NCBI GenBank assembly: GCA_028023455.1
Contig: JAQFVV010000018.1
Span: 6,845,800 to 6,909,799 of the forward strand
Origin: Epiperipatus broadwayi
Taxonomy: Eukaryota; Onychophora; Udeonychophora; Euonychophora; Peripatidae
Length of the DNA: 64,000 nt
Direction: 5' to 3'
Below the pieces are notes generated by a model. The model made no database searches. It saw only the letters and a program-made list of their open reading frames with translations, and was not told where the DNA came from. The translations under genes were made by a program, and so were the position numbers. Shown here one piece after another: positions 1-9,376 of this stretch. Each line of letters begins with the position of its first letter. Within the stretch, counting starts at the first letter, position 1.

Positions 1-1076
1 CATGACAATGAGGCTACTGCAGATATACCTGTATAATATTGTTAATTATCTAGTTAGCTTCGCAGTTGATTTAATAATAAGATTTTTATTTTCATTTGAT
101 TTGTAAATAATTAGTGCCATGTTATGTATTTCTACCATGGGAAAGGGTTTGGAATAGTGAACACATTTGATTGTTGATATGGTAGAAATATATCCTTGAA
201 TACAGACAATTATATTGTTTTATCATGTTAAAAAGTTTAAAAAAATTTTTGTTTGTTATTTAATAAATGAGTTAACTTGATTTACATTAAACTGGTCTCT
301 AGTTTAGCAAAATCATTTACACATTCATTCATCATCTGGTGACTGAGAACATACATATGCACACACCTCACTCTTTTATAATAACACAGTAATATGCTTG
401 GATAGATCTTTAAATCAACTGGAATCTATAAAGAGGTATGACAATTGCTATCTAATGTAAGTTCACCCCTGAAGAGAGCCAAAAGCAGATTGCTCTGTGA
501 GTTCAAATACTGAGGCATAATGGAGCCTGAAGGAGGGGTGAGGTATGGATGAACTAGCACCAATTGTATCTAAATTTAATGTGTAAACACAGAACTGGCT
601 CATTGGAGGCAGATACAATCATAGGTTAGGTACTTTATTGCATCATTGACAACATCCTACCTAAAACTCTAGATCTAACCATAGTGAGATGTGTCCCCCT
701 CTCTTGTGAAAAACCATGGCCCATTACAATGTATTGATTATCAAAGCTTTAATTACCATAGTGATAAGACATATTCATTTTCTACTTCTACAATGTCTCT
801 CAAAATATAAATATGATGCATTGTGTTAAAACCATCTTTAAATGCAACTTGATTTTTAGTTGGTTAGAATCCAAAGTTTTCTGTAGATGAGTTGTAATTA
901 TCTTGTTAAAGATTTTGTATAAAATTAACTGAAGAAATCTAGTGAGGTCTGCAATTACTAATATTTTCTTTATCACCCTTTTAAAATATTAATATTACTA
1001 CTGCATTATTTCAATCATTTAGACATTTGCTATATAAATTTTCCAATAATTTTTCTATTTTCTCATTTGAATTTTT
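1..1076. other. A+T-rich intergenic DNA, no gene seen
   Basis: No reading frame, RNA gene or clear repeat is supported here. A slightly less A+T-rich patch at about 460-720 contains no recognisable exon or transposon motif. Confidence 0.5.
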
Positions 1077-2243
1077 AAAAATAACAATTACATTCATATC
1101 GGCCTTTCAAGCCAATTGTGCAAATGCTTTGCGAGTGTTAAATAATAAATGAATACCCTCTGACCAATACAAGATATAGAATTTATGCAGGAATAAAAAG
1201 AATCCATCTTATTCCTACGACTCAAATATTTATATATGAGCAAATCTGAAGTACTGGCACAGAAGGTGTGACAATATAACAACAGTCACTTTAAATTACT
1301 CTATACAATGTCTGAATGAATGACGCTGATGAAATTTTCTAAAATTTACTAAGCGTCATTCCAACTGAAACTTAATCATATATATAAATAAACATTTATT
1401 TTTATAGCGTCTGTATACAATTTGTAATTACATTCATATCGGCCTTTCAAGCCAATTGTGCAAACGCTTTGCGAGTGTTAAATAATAAATGAATACCCTC
1501 TGACCAATACAAGATATAGAATTTATGCAGGAATAAAAAGAATCCCTCTTATTCCTACGACTCAAATATTTATATATGAGCAAATCTGAAGTACTGGCAC
1601 AGAAGGTGTGACAATATAACAGTCACTTTAAATTACTATATACAATGTCTGAATGAATGACACCGATGAAATTTTCTAGAATTTACTAAGTGTCATTCCA
1701 ACTGAAACTTAATCATACATATAAATAAGCATTTATTTTTATAGCATCTGTATACAATTTGTATCTTGTATTGGTCAGAGGATATTCATTTATTATTTAA
1801 CACTCGCAAAGCATTTGCACAATTGGCTTGAAAGGCCGATATGAATGTAATTACAAATTGTATACAGACGCTATAAAAATAAATGCTTATTTATATATAT
1901 GATTAAGTTTCAGTTGGAATGAAGCTTAGTAAATTCTAGAAAATTTCATTGGCGTCATTCATTCAGACATTGTATATAGTAATTTAAAGTGACTGTTATA
2001 TTGTCACACCTTCTGTGCCAGTACTTCAGATTTGCTCATATATAAATATTTGAGTCGTAGGAATAAGAGGGATTCTTTTTATTCCTGCATAAATTCTATA
2101 TCTTGTATTGGTCAGAGGGTATTCATTTATTATTTAACACTCGCAAAGTGTTTGCACAATTGGCTTGAAAGGCCAATATGAATGTAATTACAAATTGTAT
2201 ACAGATGCTATAAAAATAAATGCTTATTTATAAAAATAACAAT
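1077..2243. repeat. Inverted array of a ~340-bp repeat with 12-bp flanking duplications
   Basis: Two head-to-tail copies start at about 1087 and 1427 (period 340). They are followed from about 1763 by about 1.4 copies in the opposite orientation. Conserved landmarks are ggcctttcaagcc near the start and a hairpin-forming block near the end of each unit. The array is bounded by the identical 12-mer aaaaataacaat at 1077-1088 and 2232-2243, which looks like a target-site duplication, so the whole inverted array probably inserted as one unit. It has no convincing coding capacity. I infer a non-autonomous retroelement, possibly related to retrozymes or PLE-derived repeats, but the family is not one I recognise by name. 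Confidence 0.75.
1314..1364 (+). ncRNA. Conserved hairpin inside the 340-bp repeat unit
   Basis: GAATGACGC pairs with GCGTCATTC around an inner AAATTTT/AAAATTT stem. The next copy (about 1653-1702) has GAATGACAC and GTGTCATTC, so a G-C pair has become A-T with pairing kept. The inverted copy (about 1917-1966) carries one unpaired change. The 5' side includes CTGATGA as in hammerhead ribozymes, but the GAAA box is absent, so I do not call it a ribozyme. Structured RNA is an inference from pairing. Confidence 0.4.
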
Positions 2244-2400
2244 AATAATTTCATCATTCTTGGAGTTTTTTTTTTTTTCATAAATTTATTTGCATGATTC
2301 ACTCCTTCATTTAAAATATATGGCAATTCAATTGTAGAAGATACTATGTTCTTTTGTTCTCTATTATGCACATTTCATAATATAATCCTTTTCTTTAACA
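2244..2400. other. Short A+T-rich gap
   Basis: Low-complexity sequence between the inverted array and the LINE relic. It may include the 3' end of the latter. Confidence 0.3.
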
Positions 2401-3625
2401 ATATTTTCATCTTTTTATTGCTGAAGCAGCTTTCTTTGCAATACCAAGATGTTGCTTTATACTTGTGAGACTTTTATTCTCTTCTACAGCTTTCCTTCTT
2501 AATTCACAATTATATTTTCTTATATAAAACACAGGATATTTAATTTTTCTTAATGGATCAATTTTAATAATGTTTACACTCCTTCTTTTCTTTACACATT
2601 GTCTTGCCTCAGTAGAAAATCTACTGTTAATTTCTACTTTTTTACCCAGTATCTTTTTTGTAGGTCTTAATAGAATATAAGTTATCTTCTTATTTGCTTT
2701 AATCAAATCTGAACTATATTTAAAATATTTTAATATTTTAAAAATGATTTGTAAGTTTTTATTTTCTGAAAATTAGAAATATCTACTCTTAATATTGTCT
2801 CTTCAATTTTGCTTAAATATGTTTCCTCACTAATTGCTAATCACTTTATGTGTTGAATCTATTAAGATCGTTAAAATCTTAGTATACATATTTTTTACTA
2901 ATCAAACAATAATCCAATTGTGTTTTATCTTCATGCTGATGCTACCATGTTTATTTCCATTTATCACTTTTCACAAAGAAAGAATTCATAAATTAGAGTT
3001 TGTTTTTCCTACAAACACAAATCCATGTTATCTCTTATTTCTGTCACCACAATCAAATTATTCACATCACTTTCATTTTTAAATACTTTATCAATTTTAG
3101 CATCAAAGTCTCTCATGACAATTTTTAAAACGTTGCCCAGTCTGATCAAAAGCCTTTTATACATTTATGTAAAAATCAAATTACTTTTTTATCAGAATGA
3201 GATATAAATCTGAATTTATGTGTATTTGTATTATTTATTAATTTGAATAACCAATCTGTTACTCTGTCTAAAATACCATCATTTTCCATAATGTTGTTTT
3301 TCCACTTTTTGGTTACAATAAATATTATTGCAATTCTTTCCAAAGTTTGTATCTTTATAGTGAATTATATATTTATTTTATAAATCAATTGTCTCTTCAT
3401 TTTTTTTTCTAACACAAAATTGAGTTATGATCCATTTAATATTAGACAATTCCTTTTCCAATTCATGCAACCATCTTTCATTTGAAAGTGATCTGTAATT
3501 ATAAATACATAAAAAATTCATAATTGAAAAGTGATTTATGTCCAAAATCGGAACATTTTTAGTATTCTCTGCCTTTGGTCACCCATTTCTGCCTTGGCCT
3601 ATGACTTTGGAACTTCTTGAGAATA
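2401..3625 (-). pseudogene. RTE-like LINE relic: AP endonuclease end and EN-RT linker
   Basis: Read on the minus strand, broken frames from about 3520 down to 2780 resemble the apurinic endonuclease of RTE/BovB-like LINEs. The pieces are an N-I-x-S-L-S-N-E-R-W-like opening, R-V-T-D-W-L-F-K-L, MRDFDAKIDK (compare the family's GDFNAKIGK) and a degenerate W-x-S-P-D...Q-I-D-Y region. It continues into a 99-residue open stretch (2407-2706) rich in Lys/Arg, with KKRRS, RKIKYPVF, RKYNCELRRKAVEENKSL and LGIAKKA. This matches the helical linker between endonuclease and reverse transcriptase. Several stops and frame changes show it is dead. The RT is not present at this locus. The clade is inferred from motif style, not from a search. 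Confidence 0.6.
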
Positions 3626-4344
3626 AGGGCCATAATTTAATTTTTTATTATTATCAAGATTGTAAATATTTATAGAAAAAAAATCATGTGCACACACCAT
3701 TCTATTTTCAAGATAACTCATCTAAAGTTAAGTTAAGAACAATTAAGCAACAACAAAAAAAACACCATTTCTTTGCTAAATAAACAATCACATATTAATA
3801 ACAAATGCAATGATAAGAACATATGGAGTGGACATTAAAAATTTGCCCTACTTTCATTTTTTTAATCCTCAAAAATAAATCAAAGGATCTTCTTTTAGTT
3901 AATAGCAAATTCCTTTGCAGCAGCCAAAAAATATATTACAGGTGCTTAATTATGAGGAGTGAAAAGAGATCGATAGTTTGATTACAGAAAAAAAAAGTTA
4001 TTGAAAATAAATGTAAATTAAAATTAAAATAGTTTAGAGTTATATAAAAATAAAAAATTCCTGAAATTTGAAAGAACTTCCTAAAATATAAAAGAATATA
4101 TATACTAACAGTAGAAAAAAAATATTATTTTGGGCAAAGATAAAAGCTTTGAATATAAAGGCATAGAGGAAAAATGAGATAGAAATGTGAATTGTAATTT
4201 ATACTGATTATGGGAGGGAAAATATTTGACATTTATTTTAGAAGTTTAACATATTGAAAGAAAATCAGCAATAATAGTATAAAATTTTTTTTTTCTATAG
4301 ATGGTGCACACTGTTAAAATTTATATCACTGTTAAAATTTATAT
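3626..4344. other. A+T-rich DNA, no gene seen
   Basis: The only local feature is an imperfect direct duplication of cactgttaaaatttatat at about 4309-4344, just before the LINE-A truncation point. No exon or RNA gene is apparent. Confidence 0.4.
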
Positions 4345-4364
4345 AAGTTAAAGTTAAAAATGGG

Positions 4365-4732
4365 GTGGGACTAATGCAAGGATGCCCTATGTTACCAATT
4401 TTGTTTGTGTTGTATTTGAGTGAAATGGAAAGAGCAATAGAAAGATTAGAAAGAGGGATAGAGATACCTTTAATAGGTAGTAAGGGAGTATATATTTTGT
4501 CAGGTCTTTTTTTTTTTGCAGATATATTTTTGTATGCAGAAAAAAAGAGAAGATATGGAAGTTATGCTGAGGACATGTGCAAGGGCGGGTAAAAAGATGG
4601 GGATTAAATTTAGTGAAAAAAAATCAAATATAATGATGGTTAATACTGGGGAAAGAGAAGATGTAGAATTTTTATTGGGAGATATTAAGTTAAGTGTGGT
4701 GAATAGATATAGTTATTTGGGAATTATTTTAA
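4365..4732 (+). pseudogene. LINE-A reverse transcriptase fragment, 5' side of insertion
   Basis: Two overlapping frames (4365-4592 and 4516-4732) carry an RT palm with one frameshift near 4550. Motifs are QGCPMLPILFVLYL (motif B region), LFFFADIFLYAE (a degraded F-A-D-D-x-F-L box; the minus-strand copy at 59.0 kb has FVDDVFL) and KMGIKFSEKKSNIMMVN (motif D). It ends at NRYSYLGI, where the PLE target duplication begins. Confidence 0.7.
4721..4732. repeat. Left target-site duplication of the PLE insertion
   Basis: The 12-mer gaattattttaa occurs here and again at 6644-6655. Removing everything between them restores the LINE-A reading order seen in the uninterrupted copy at 58.5-59.2 kb, which makes this a well-supported duplication. 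Confidence 0.8.
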
Positions 4733-4871
4733 ATATAATTATATACACATCTTTTCACTTCTTTTTCTTTTTAAATTATAGCTCCATGATAATAAATATA
4801 TAAATTCAACATTCCTTTTCTTTTTAAAACTTGTTTTTATTCCAACTATAATTTTCTTTCTCCTTCCAATA

Positions 4872-4906
4872 CAACGTTTCAACTACATTCTGTAGTCATT
4901 ATCAAG
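4872..4906 (-). ncRNA. Hammerhead-like motif, left PLE arm (degenerate)
   Basis: This is the reverse complement of the motif in the right arm. It has a TTGATAA box, a helix II of GACTAC/GTAGTT with a 5-nt loop, then GAAAC and GTT. Two core positions differ from CUGANGA, so it is probably inactive. Confidence 0.4.
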
Positions 4907-5256
4907 TTTTTTTAAAAAATAATAATAATAATAAAATAAATAAATAAAAATAAAAAACAAAAATAATAACACAAATAAATAAAATATTAATACATTCCAA
5001 ATATATAATATTCAATTAAAACCATAATATTATTATAATCTACAAATACAATTATTTACCTCCTTCCCTATCTTTAATTATTTGTTTTAAATTACCTTTA
5101 TAAATTAATACTCTTCTTATATAAATTTATTATCTTTTCTCTAAATCTTTACCCATTAACATTCTTTTTATAACCCCCCCCTTTTATTTTTATATATTAT
5201 TCCTATATTATCTTATTTTTTTATCTCTATTTATTAACATTCTATTTAATACTGGT

Positions 5257-5691
5257 TTATACTGATCTATATATTTCCTCTTTTTTTATTCTCTCTTTAA
5301 AATTTATAACGCATTCCAATGGCCTTATATCAAAATTTTCATGCTTAAATTCCTTTTTATGAATATATATAGCAGATTTTTTATCATATAAATGCTGCCT
5401 TAATCTAGTTTTTAATTTATTCTTACTTGTTCCTATATAAGTCATATTTATATTACTTTTATCACAATCCATACATTTAATTATATATACTGAATTTATA
5501 CATTCTAAAATATCAATTTTATCATAATCATTTATTAACTCATCCAAACATTGTTTCCTTTTATAAACAGGGCAAATTAATGTATTATATCTCCTATTAA
5601 AATACCTAAAAAAATTCTTAATTTTAAAAAATAAATATCTTGATACCCTAAATCCTATATAAATTATTTTATTTTCTCCATTTTTATTCAA
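5257..5691 (-). pseudogene. PLE C-terminal GIY-YIG domain, left arm
   Basis: This 144-residue open frame covers the C-terminal part of a PLE protein. It shows ICPVYKRKQC, then SVYIIKCMDCDKSN, TYIGTSKNKLKTRLRQHL and FDIRPLECVINFKERIKKEE. Together these are the linker, the Cys-containing strand, the Y-I-G core with downstream L-x-x-R-x-x-x-H, and the final acidic motif of the PLE GIY-YIG endonuclease. A frame change near 5260 cuts off the IDQYKPVLN tail kept in the other arm. The family's usual N-terminal RT is missing. The first Met follows the palindrome spacer and is not a natural start. Confidence 0.7.
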
Positions 5692-5751
5692 TTTAATGTA
5701 AAAAAAATTGATATCTAATTATAATATTGAAATATAAAAAGAAAGATTAAA

Positions 5752-6231
5752 TTGAATAAAAATGGAGAAAATAAAATAATTTATATAGGATTTAGGGTAT
5801 CAAGATATTTATTTTTTAAAATTAAGAAATTTTTTAGGTATTTTAATAGGAGATATAATACATTAATTTGCCCTGTTTATAAAAGGAAACAATGTTTGGG
5901 TGAGTTAATAAATGATTATGATAAAATTGATATTTTAGAATGTATAAATTCAGTATATATAATTAAATGTATGGATTATGATAAAAGTAATATAAATATG
6001 ACTTATATAGGAACAAGTAAGAATAAATTAAAAACTAAATTAAGGCAGCATTTATATGATAAAAAATCTGCTATATATATTCATAAAAAGGAATTTAAGC
6101 ATGAAAATTTTGATATAAGGCCATTGGAATGCATTACAAATTTTAAAGAGAGAATAAAAAAAGAGGAAGTATATATAGATCAGTATAAACCAGTATTAAA
6201 TAGAATGTTAATAAATAGAGATAAAAAATAA
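5752..6231 (+). pseudogene. PLE C-terminal GIY-YIG domain, right arm
   Basis: A 159-residue open frame almost identical to the left-arm copy, with a handful of substitutions (for example Asp/Gly, Cys/Tyr and Arg/Lys). It keeps the whole C-terminus: SVYIIKCMD, TYIGTSKNKLK, RQHLYDKKSAIYIHKKEF, RIKKEEVYIDQYKPVLN. In PLEs the GIY-YIG endonuclease nicks target DNA for primed reverse transcription. Here the RT is absent, so the fragment cannot move by itself. The Cys-to-Tyr change in KCMD(C/Y)D removes one cysteine of a pair seen in the other arm, so this copy is slightly more damaged there although longer. Confidence 0.7.
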
Positions 6232-6544
6232 GATAATATAGGAATAATATATAAAAATAAAAAGAGGGGAGGGGGATTATAAAAAGAATGTTAATGGGTA
6301 AAGATTTAGAGAAAAGATAATAAATTTATATAAGAAGAGTATTAATTTATAAAGGTAATTTAAAAGAAATAATTAAAGATAGGGAAGGAGGTAAATAATT
6401 GTATTTGTAGATTATAATAATATTATGGTTTTAATTGAATATTATATATTTGGAATGTGTTAATATTTTATTTATTTGTGTTATTATTTTTGTTTTTTAT
6501 TTTTATTTATTTATTTTATTATTATTTATTATTTTTTAAGGAAA

Positions 6545-6581
6545 CTTGATAATGACTACAGAATGTAGTTGAAACGTTGTA
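6545..6581 (+). ncRNA. Hammerhead-like motif, right PLE arm (degenerate)
   Basis: TTGATAA (6546-6552) is followed by helix II (gactac 6554-6559 with gtagtt 6565-6570), then GAAAC (6571-6575) and GTT. A15.1-C-G-U16.1 would form a 2-bp helix III, as in known PLE hammerheads. The core deviates at two positions and helix I is weak. Confidence 0.4.
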
Positions 6582-6643
6582 TTGGAAGGAGAAAGAAAAT
6601 TATAGTTGGAATAAAAACAAGTTTTAAAAAGAAAAGGAATGTT

Positions 6644-6655
6644 GAATTATTTTAA
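6644..6655. repeat. Right target-site duplication of the PLE insertion
   Basis: Second copy of gaattattttaa. LINE-A sequence resumes immediately after it. Confidence 0.8.
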
Positions 6656-7595
6656 GTAATCAAAGAATTATTTGGAGGAATGGGAGAAAAAATTGATAAA
6701 TAAAGCAAAGAAAAAAAAAGGAATTGATAAAGAAATTAAATGTTTTCATATAATAAATATGATGTAGCTAGAATTATATGGAAGGGAGTTGCAGTAGCAG
6801 GGTTAACATATGGTAATGATGCATTATGTGTTAGTGAAGCAGTATTAAATTTACTTAGAAAAAGTTGAAAGGGAAATAGGAAGACATGCATTGGATGCAG
6901 ATGTATGGACAGAAAGGGAGGCAATTCAAGGAGAAATAGGATGGTCAAGTTTTCATATGAGAGATGCAAAAAGTAAAATGAAAATGTTTGGTAAATTGTA
7001 GTTTATAGATAATAAAAGAATAGCCAAAATAGTATTTAATTGGGTTATGAGTAAAGGACAGGCAACAAGATGGGTGAGAAAGGTAATGATGTATGCAAAA
7101 GATTTGGATAAAGAATTTATATCAGTATATTTGTACAAAAAATGGGATGATTGTGTTATGAAGATTGTTGAGTCTTATAATGGTAAGGAATGAGATAAAA
7201 GAATAGATCTATTAATAAAGAATAGGGAGTTAGAGAGATGGAGGACTTGTACAGAGAGTAAAAAGAGTTTAAATATATATAGAAATAAACAGAATATTAG
7301 GTGTGAGTTAATATATGATAATAGTAAGTAAAGTAGTTTATTGTTTAAGGTTCAAATGGGATCTTTAGCAACTAGAGAATATACATGTAAATGGAAAACC
7401 ATGGATAATTTAGTGTGCAAATTGTGTAAGGAGCCTATAGAAAATATTAGGCATCTGTTAATTGAATGTAAATGCTTGAAAACAGAAAGGTTACATATAA
7501 TAAAGTTATGGAAGAATAAATATGAAAAAGTGATTATACAGAAAGTGAATTATTGGTTTTTATGCTGGGTTTGGAAAAAGATAAGGAAGATTTAA
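6656..7595 (+). pseudogene. LINE-A RT C-terminus and zinc finger, 3' side of insertion
   Basis: Broken frames encode the thumb and C-terminal region after the RT palm. Landmarks are a Trp-Glu-Lys-rich helix, WKGVAVAGLTYG, a GRHALD-like motif, and VFNWVMSKGQATRWVRKVM. The last open piece (7341-7595, 84 residues) has FKVQMGSLATREYTCKWK, then CKLCKEPIENIRHLLIEC (a C-x2-C-x8-H-x4-C finger) and KVIIQKVNYWFLCWVWKK. The same protein order occurs in minus-strand copies at 8.9-10.2 and 57.9-58.9 kb. Function in LINEs: nucleic-acid binding during target-primed reverse transcription. Confidence 0.65.
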
Positions 7596-7719
7596 GATAT
7601 AAAGGCCATAGAGTTGACAAAGATTATGATGTGGAAATGGGGTGGAGCAGAATATGAGAAAACTTAGACTGGGGAATGTAAAATAAAGTAGTTAACAGGT
7701 TTCTCTGGGCATAATTGCT

Positions 7720-7772
7720 AAGAGATTCTTGACTTCGTTTAAGGAGAAGCTACAGTACATTACATCACAGCG
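7720..7772 (+). other. LINE-A 3' terminus
   Basis: The block containing gattcttgacttcg and ggagaagctacagtac, then acatcac, is shared (reverse-complemented) with the 3' ends at about 9377, 57778 and, diverged, 8836. It defines the end of the family. There is no poly(A) tail; the end is a short CATCA-type repeat. Confidence 0.6.
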
Positions 7773-7980
7773 TGTTCTATAAAATTTTTAAAAATCTCAT
7801 TGATACAAGTTTCTTCACCGAAAATTACCTTTAAAATAAAGGTAAGGCTTCTTTAATTGTTTTGATTGCTATTTGGATCAAGGGAAAAAGCATCTGAATA
7901 TTAAGTTAAACAAGAAAATAAGCTCAGTTCAGCCGAGACTAACTTGGATTGCAAAAAGAAGGGCTTTAAAGATTAAATGA
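7773..7980. other. No gene seen
   Basis: Non-repetitive A+T-rich sequence downstream of the LINE-A end. Confidence 0.3.
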
Positions 7981-7981
7981 A

Positions 7982-8320
7982 AATTCTAATCAAGCAAATC
8001 ATGTAAAAATAATCAAATGAGTCAGAAATTATCAATAAATAGCTCTCAAAAGGTCCCAAAAAATTTTGTAATTCCCAAAACTAAAAATATTATAAGTAAA
8101 CAAAAATACGATATTGATGGTTCTAATGTAACCAAAATTAATACTAAAATGAAGAACTTTACAGATCAAAATGCTAATTCTAATCAAGAAAATCATGTAG
8201 AGAATAAGTAAATTAGCCAGGAATTATTGTTAAATAGCTTTCAAGAGACCCCAGAAAATTTTGGGAATTCAAAAATTAAAGACATTATAAATATATCTAC
8301 AAACTGCAACCAAAGAAAAA
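7982..8320 (+). repeat. Two ~194-bp tandem units with coding character
   Basis: The blocks starting at 7982 and 8176 are diverged copies. Both encode an N-S-N-Q-x-N-H-V-x-N-K segment followed by S-Q-(K/E)-L-x-x-N-S-x-Q-(K/E)-x-P-(K/E)-N-F. The first unit contains a 64-codon open frame (8017-8211) and the second has stops. It is Lys/Asn/Ser-rich, has no recognised domain and is unlike any cellular family I know. It may be a fragment of a retrotransposon ORF1, but that is a guess from context. Confidence 0.45.
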
Positions 8321-8379
8321 TTTTAAATATATTATTTGAATTCTTTATTTTTGTCTACATATCTGTGTCCAAAGCAATT

Positions 8380-8800
8380 CTTCCCACTTTTTTCTTCTAA
8401 ATTCTCTCTAAAATACTTATTATCCTTTTATAACACCCAACAAATAATTTTCCCAGATTACATTTATTACCGCAGCTCCTTTCCATACATACTTATCATA
8501 TCATAACTATAATAGTAAATAGTGCTAAGTTCTTTATCAATCTTTTCTCTTTTTATATTATTTATCAGTTTTCTTTTTCAATCACCAAATAATATTTTTG
8601 TTCAATCAAAACAGCTTTTAAATAATTATATTTATTTACTTCTATCATATTTCTTTGATATTAAAATAAAATTTTTCTTTATTGTCTTAGTTTTTCATCC
8701 ATTAAATATTATTCCCATTTTTTGCCCACTTTGTTCTGAGCAAAGAAAAGATCTGATAAAACATACAATCTTTTACTATCCATTAAAGATATTTTAACAT
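8380..8800 (+). pseudogene. Possible LINE C-terminal fragment
   Basis: Near the end of an open stretch (8522-8797) the sequence reads FCPLCSEQRKDLIKHTIFYY. This resembles the C-x2-C...H-x4-(C) finger of LINE C-termini with the last Cys changed to Tyr. The rest is hydrophobic and unrecognised. Low confidence. Confidence 0.25.
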
Positions 8801-8835
8801 CCTTTCCTAATTCTTTCTTATAGTGACAATTCTAT

Positions 8836-9372
8836 TTATGTGATATGATGCACTGTGACTTCTTATAGAGAGTCTGGAATTTGTCAGCAACTATGTCCAG
8901 AAAAACCTGTTAGCCACTTTACCTTCCCTTTCTATTCCACACCCTAAGTTTTCCCAAAATCTGCTCCATCCCATTTCCACAACATAATCTTTGTCAGCTC
9001 CATGGCCTTCATATATAAACCCCCCTTTTCTTTTCAAAAACCAGCATAAAAACCAATAACCTATTTTCTGTATAATCACTTTGTTCATATTTATTCTTCA
9101 ATATCTTCATTATTTGTACCCTTTTTGCTTTCAAGCATTTACATTGAATTAACAGATGCATTTCTTACAAAACTTGCAGACTAAATCACCCATATTTTTC
9201 CATTTATGTGTATATTCCCTTGTTGCTAAAGATCCCATTTGAGCCTTAAACAGTAAACTACTTTCCTTGCTATTATCATAAATTAACTCATACCCAATGT
9301 TCCGTATACTTCTATATATACTTAAACTCTTTTTACTCTCTATACTAGTTCTCCATCTCTCCAACTTACTAT
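8836..9372 (-). mobile_element. LINE-A 3' fragment (copy 2)
   Basis: Minus-strand sequence corresponding to the LINE-A C-terminus. Open pieces at 9149-9364 (RWRTSIESKKSLSIYRSIRN, FKAQMGSLATREYTHKWK) and 8891-9088 (NKVIIQKIGYWFLCW, GADKDYVVEMGWSRFWENLG) are separated by a frameshift, and the finger has lost part of its sequence. The 3' end at about 8836 is diverged from the family end. It lies directly next to another 3' end at about 9377. Confidence 0.65.
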
Positions 9373-9376
9373 TCTT

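Larger units (their letters stand above)
4733..6643. mobile_element. Inverted-dimer Penelope-like element insertion
   Basis: Two near-identical arms of about 900 bp face away from a 47-bp spacer: the left arm is about 4803-5698 on the minus strand and the right arm about 5746-6648 on the plus strand. Each arm has the 3' part of a PLE reading frame, a 3' untranslated region and a hammerhead-like motif. About 70 bp at 4733-4802 have no counterpart in the right arm. The 12-bp target duplications and insertion into LINE-A show it arrived as one event. No reverse transcriptase is present, so it is non-autonomous or 5'-truncated. Confidence 0.8.
4345..7772 (+). mobile_element. 5'-truncated LINE-A copy, interrupted by a PLE insertion
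   Basis: This non-LTR retrotransposon fragment is joined across the insertion at 4733-6643. The left part encodes RT fingers/palm: M-G-L-M-Q-G-C-P-M, then a damaged FADD box, IKFSEKKSNIMMVN and NRYSYLGI. The right part resumes with N-Q-R-N-like sequence and continues through WKGVAVAGLTYG to a C-terminal CCHC-type finger and the 3' end near acatcacatcaca-like sequence. Copies with the same order lie at 8836-10290 and 57778-59345 on the minus strand. The copy is dead because of frameshifts and stops. I cannot assign the clade. The C-terminal C-x2-C-x8-H-x4-C finger is typical of several LINE groups. Confidence 0.7.

Noticed and set aside
1094-1282. 62-residue minus-strand frame in the 340-bp repeat
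   Set aside because: It is not preserved as an open frame in the other copies. The conserved signal is the hairpin, not protein.
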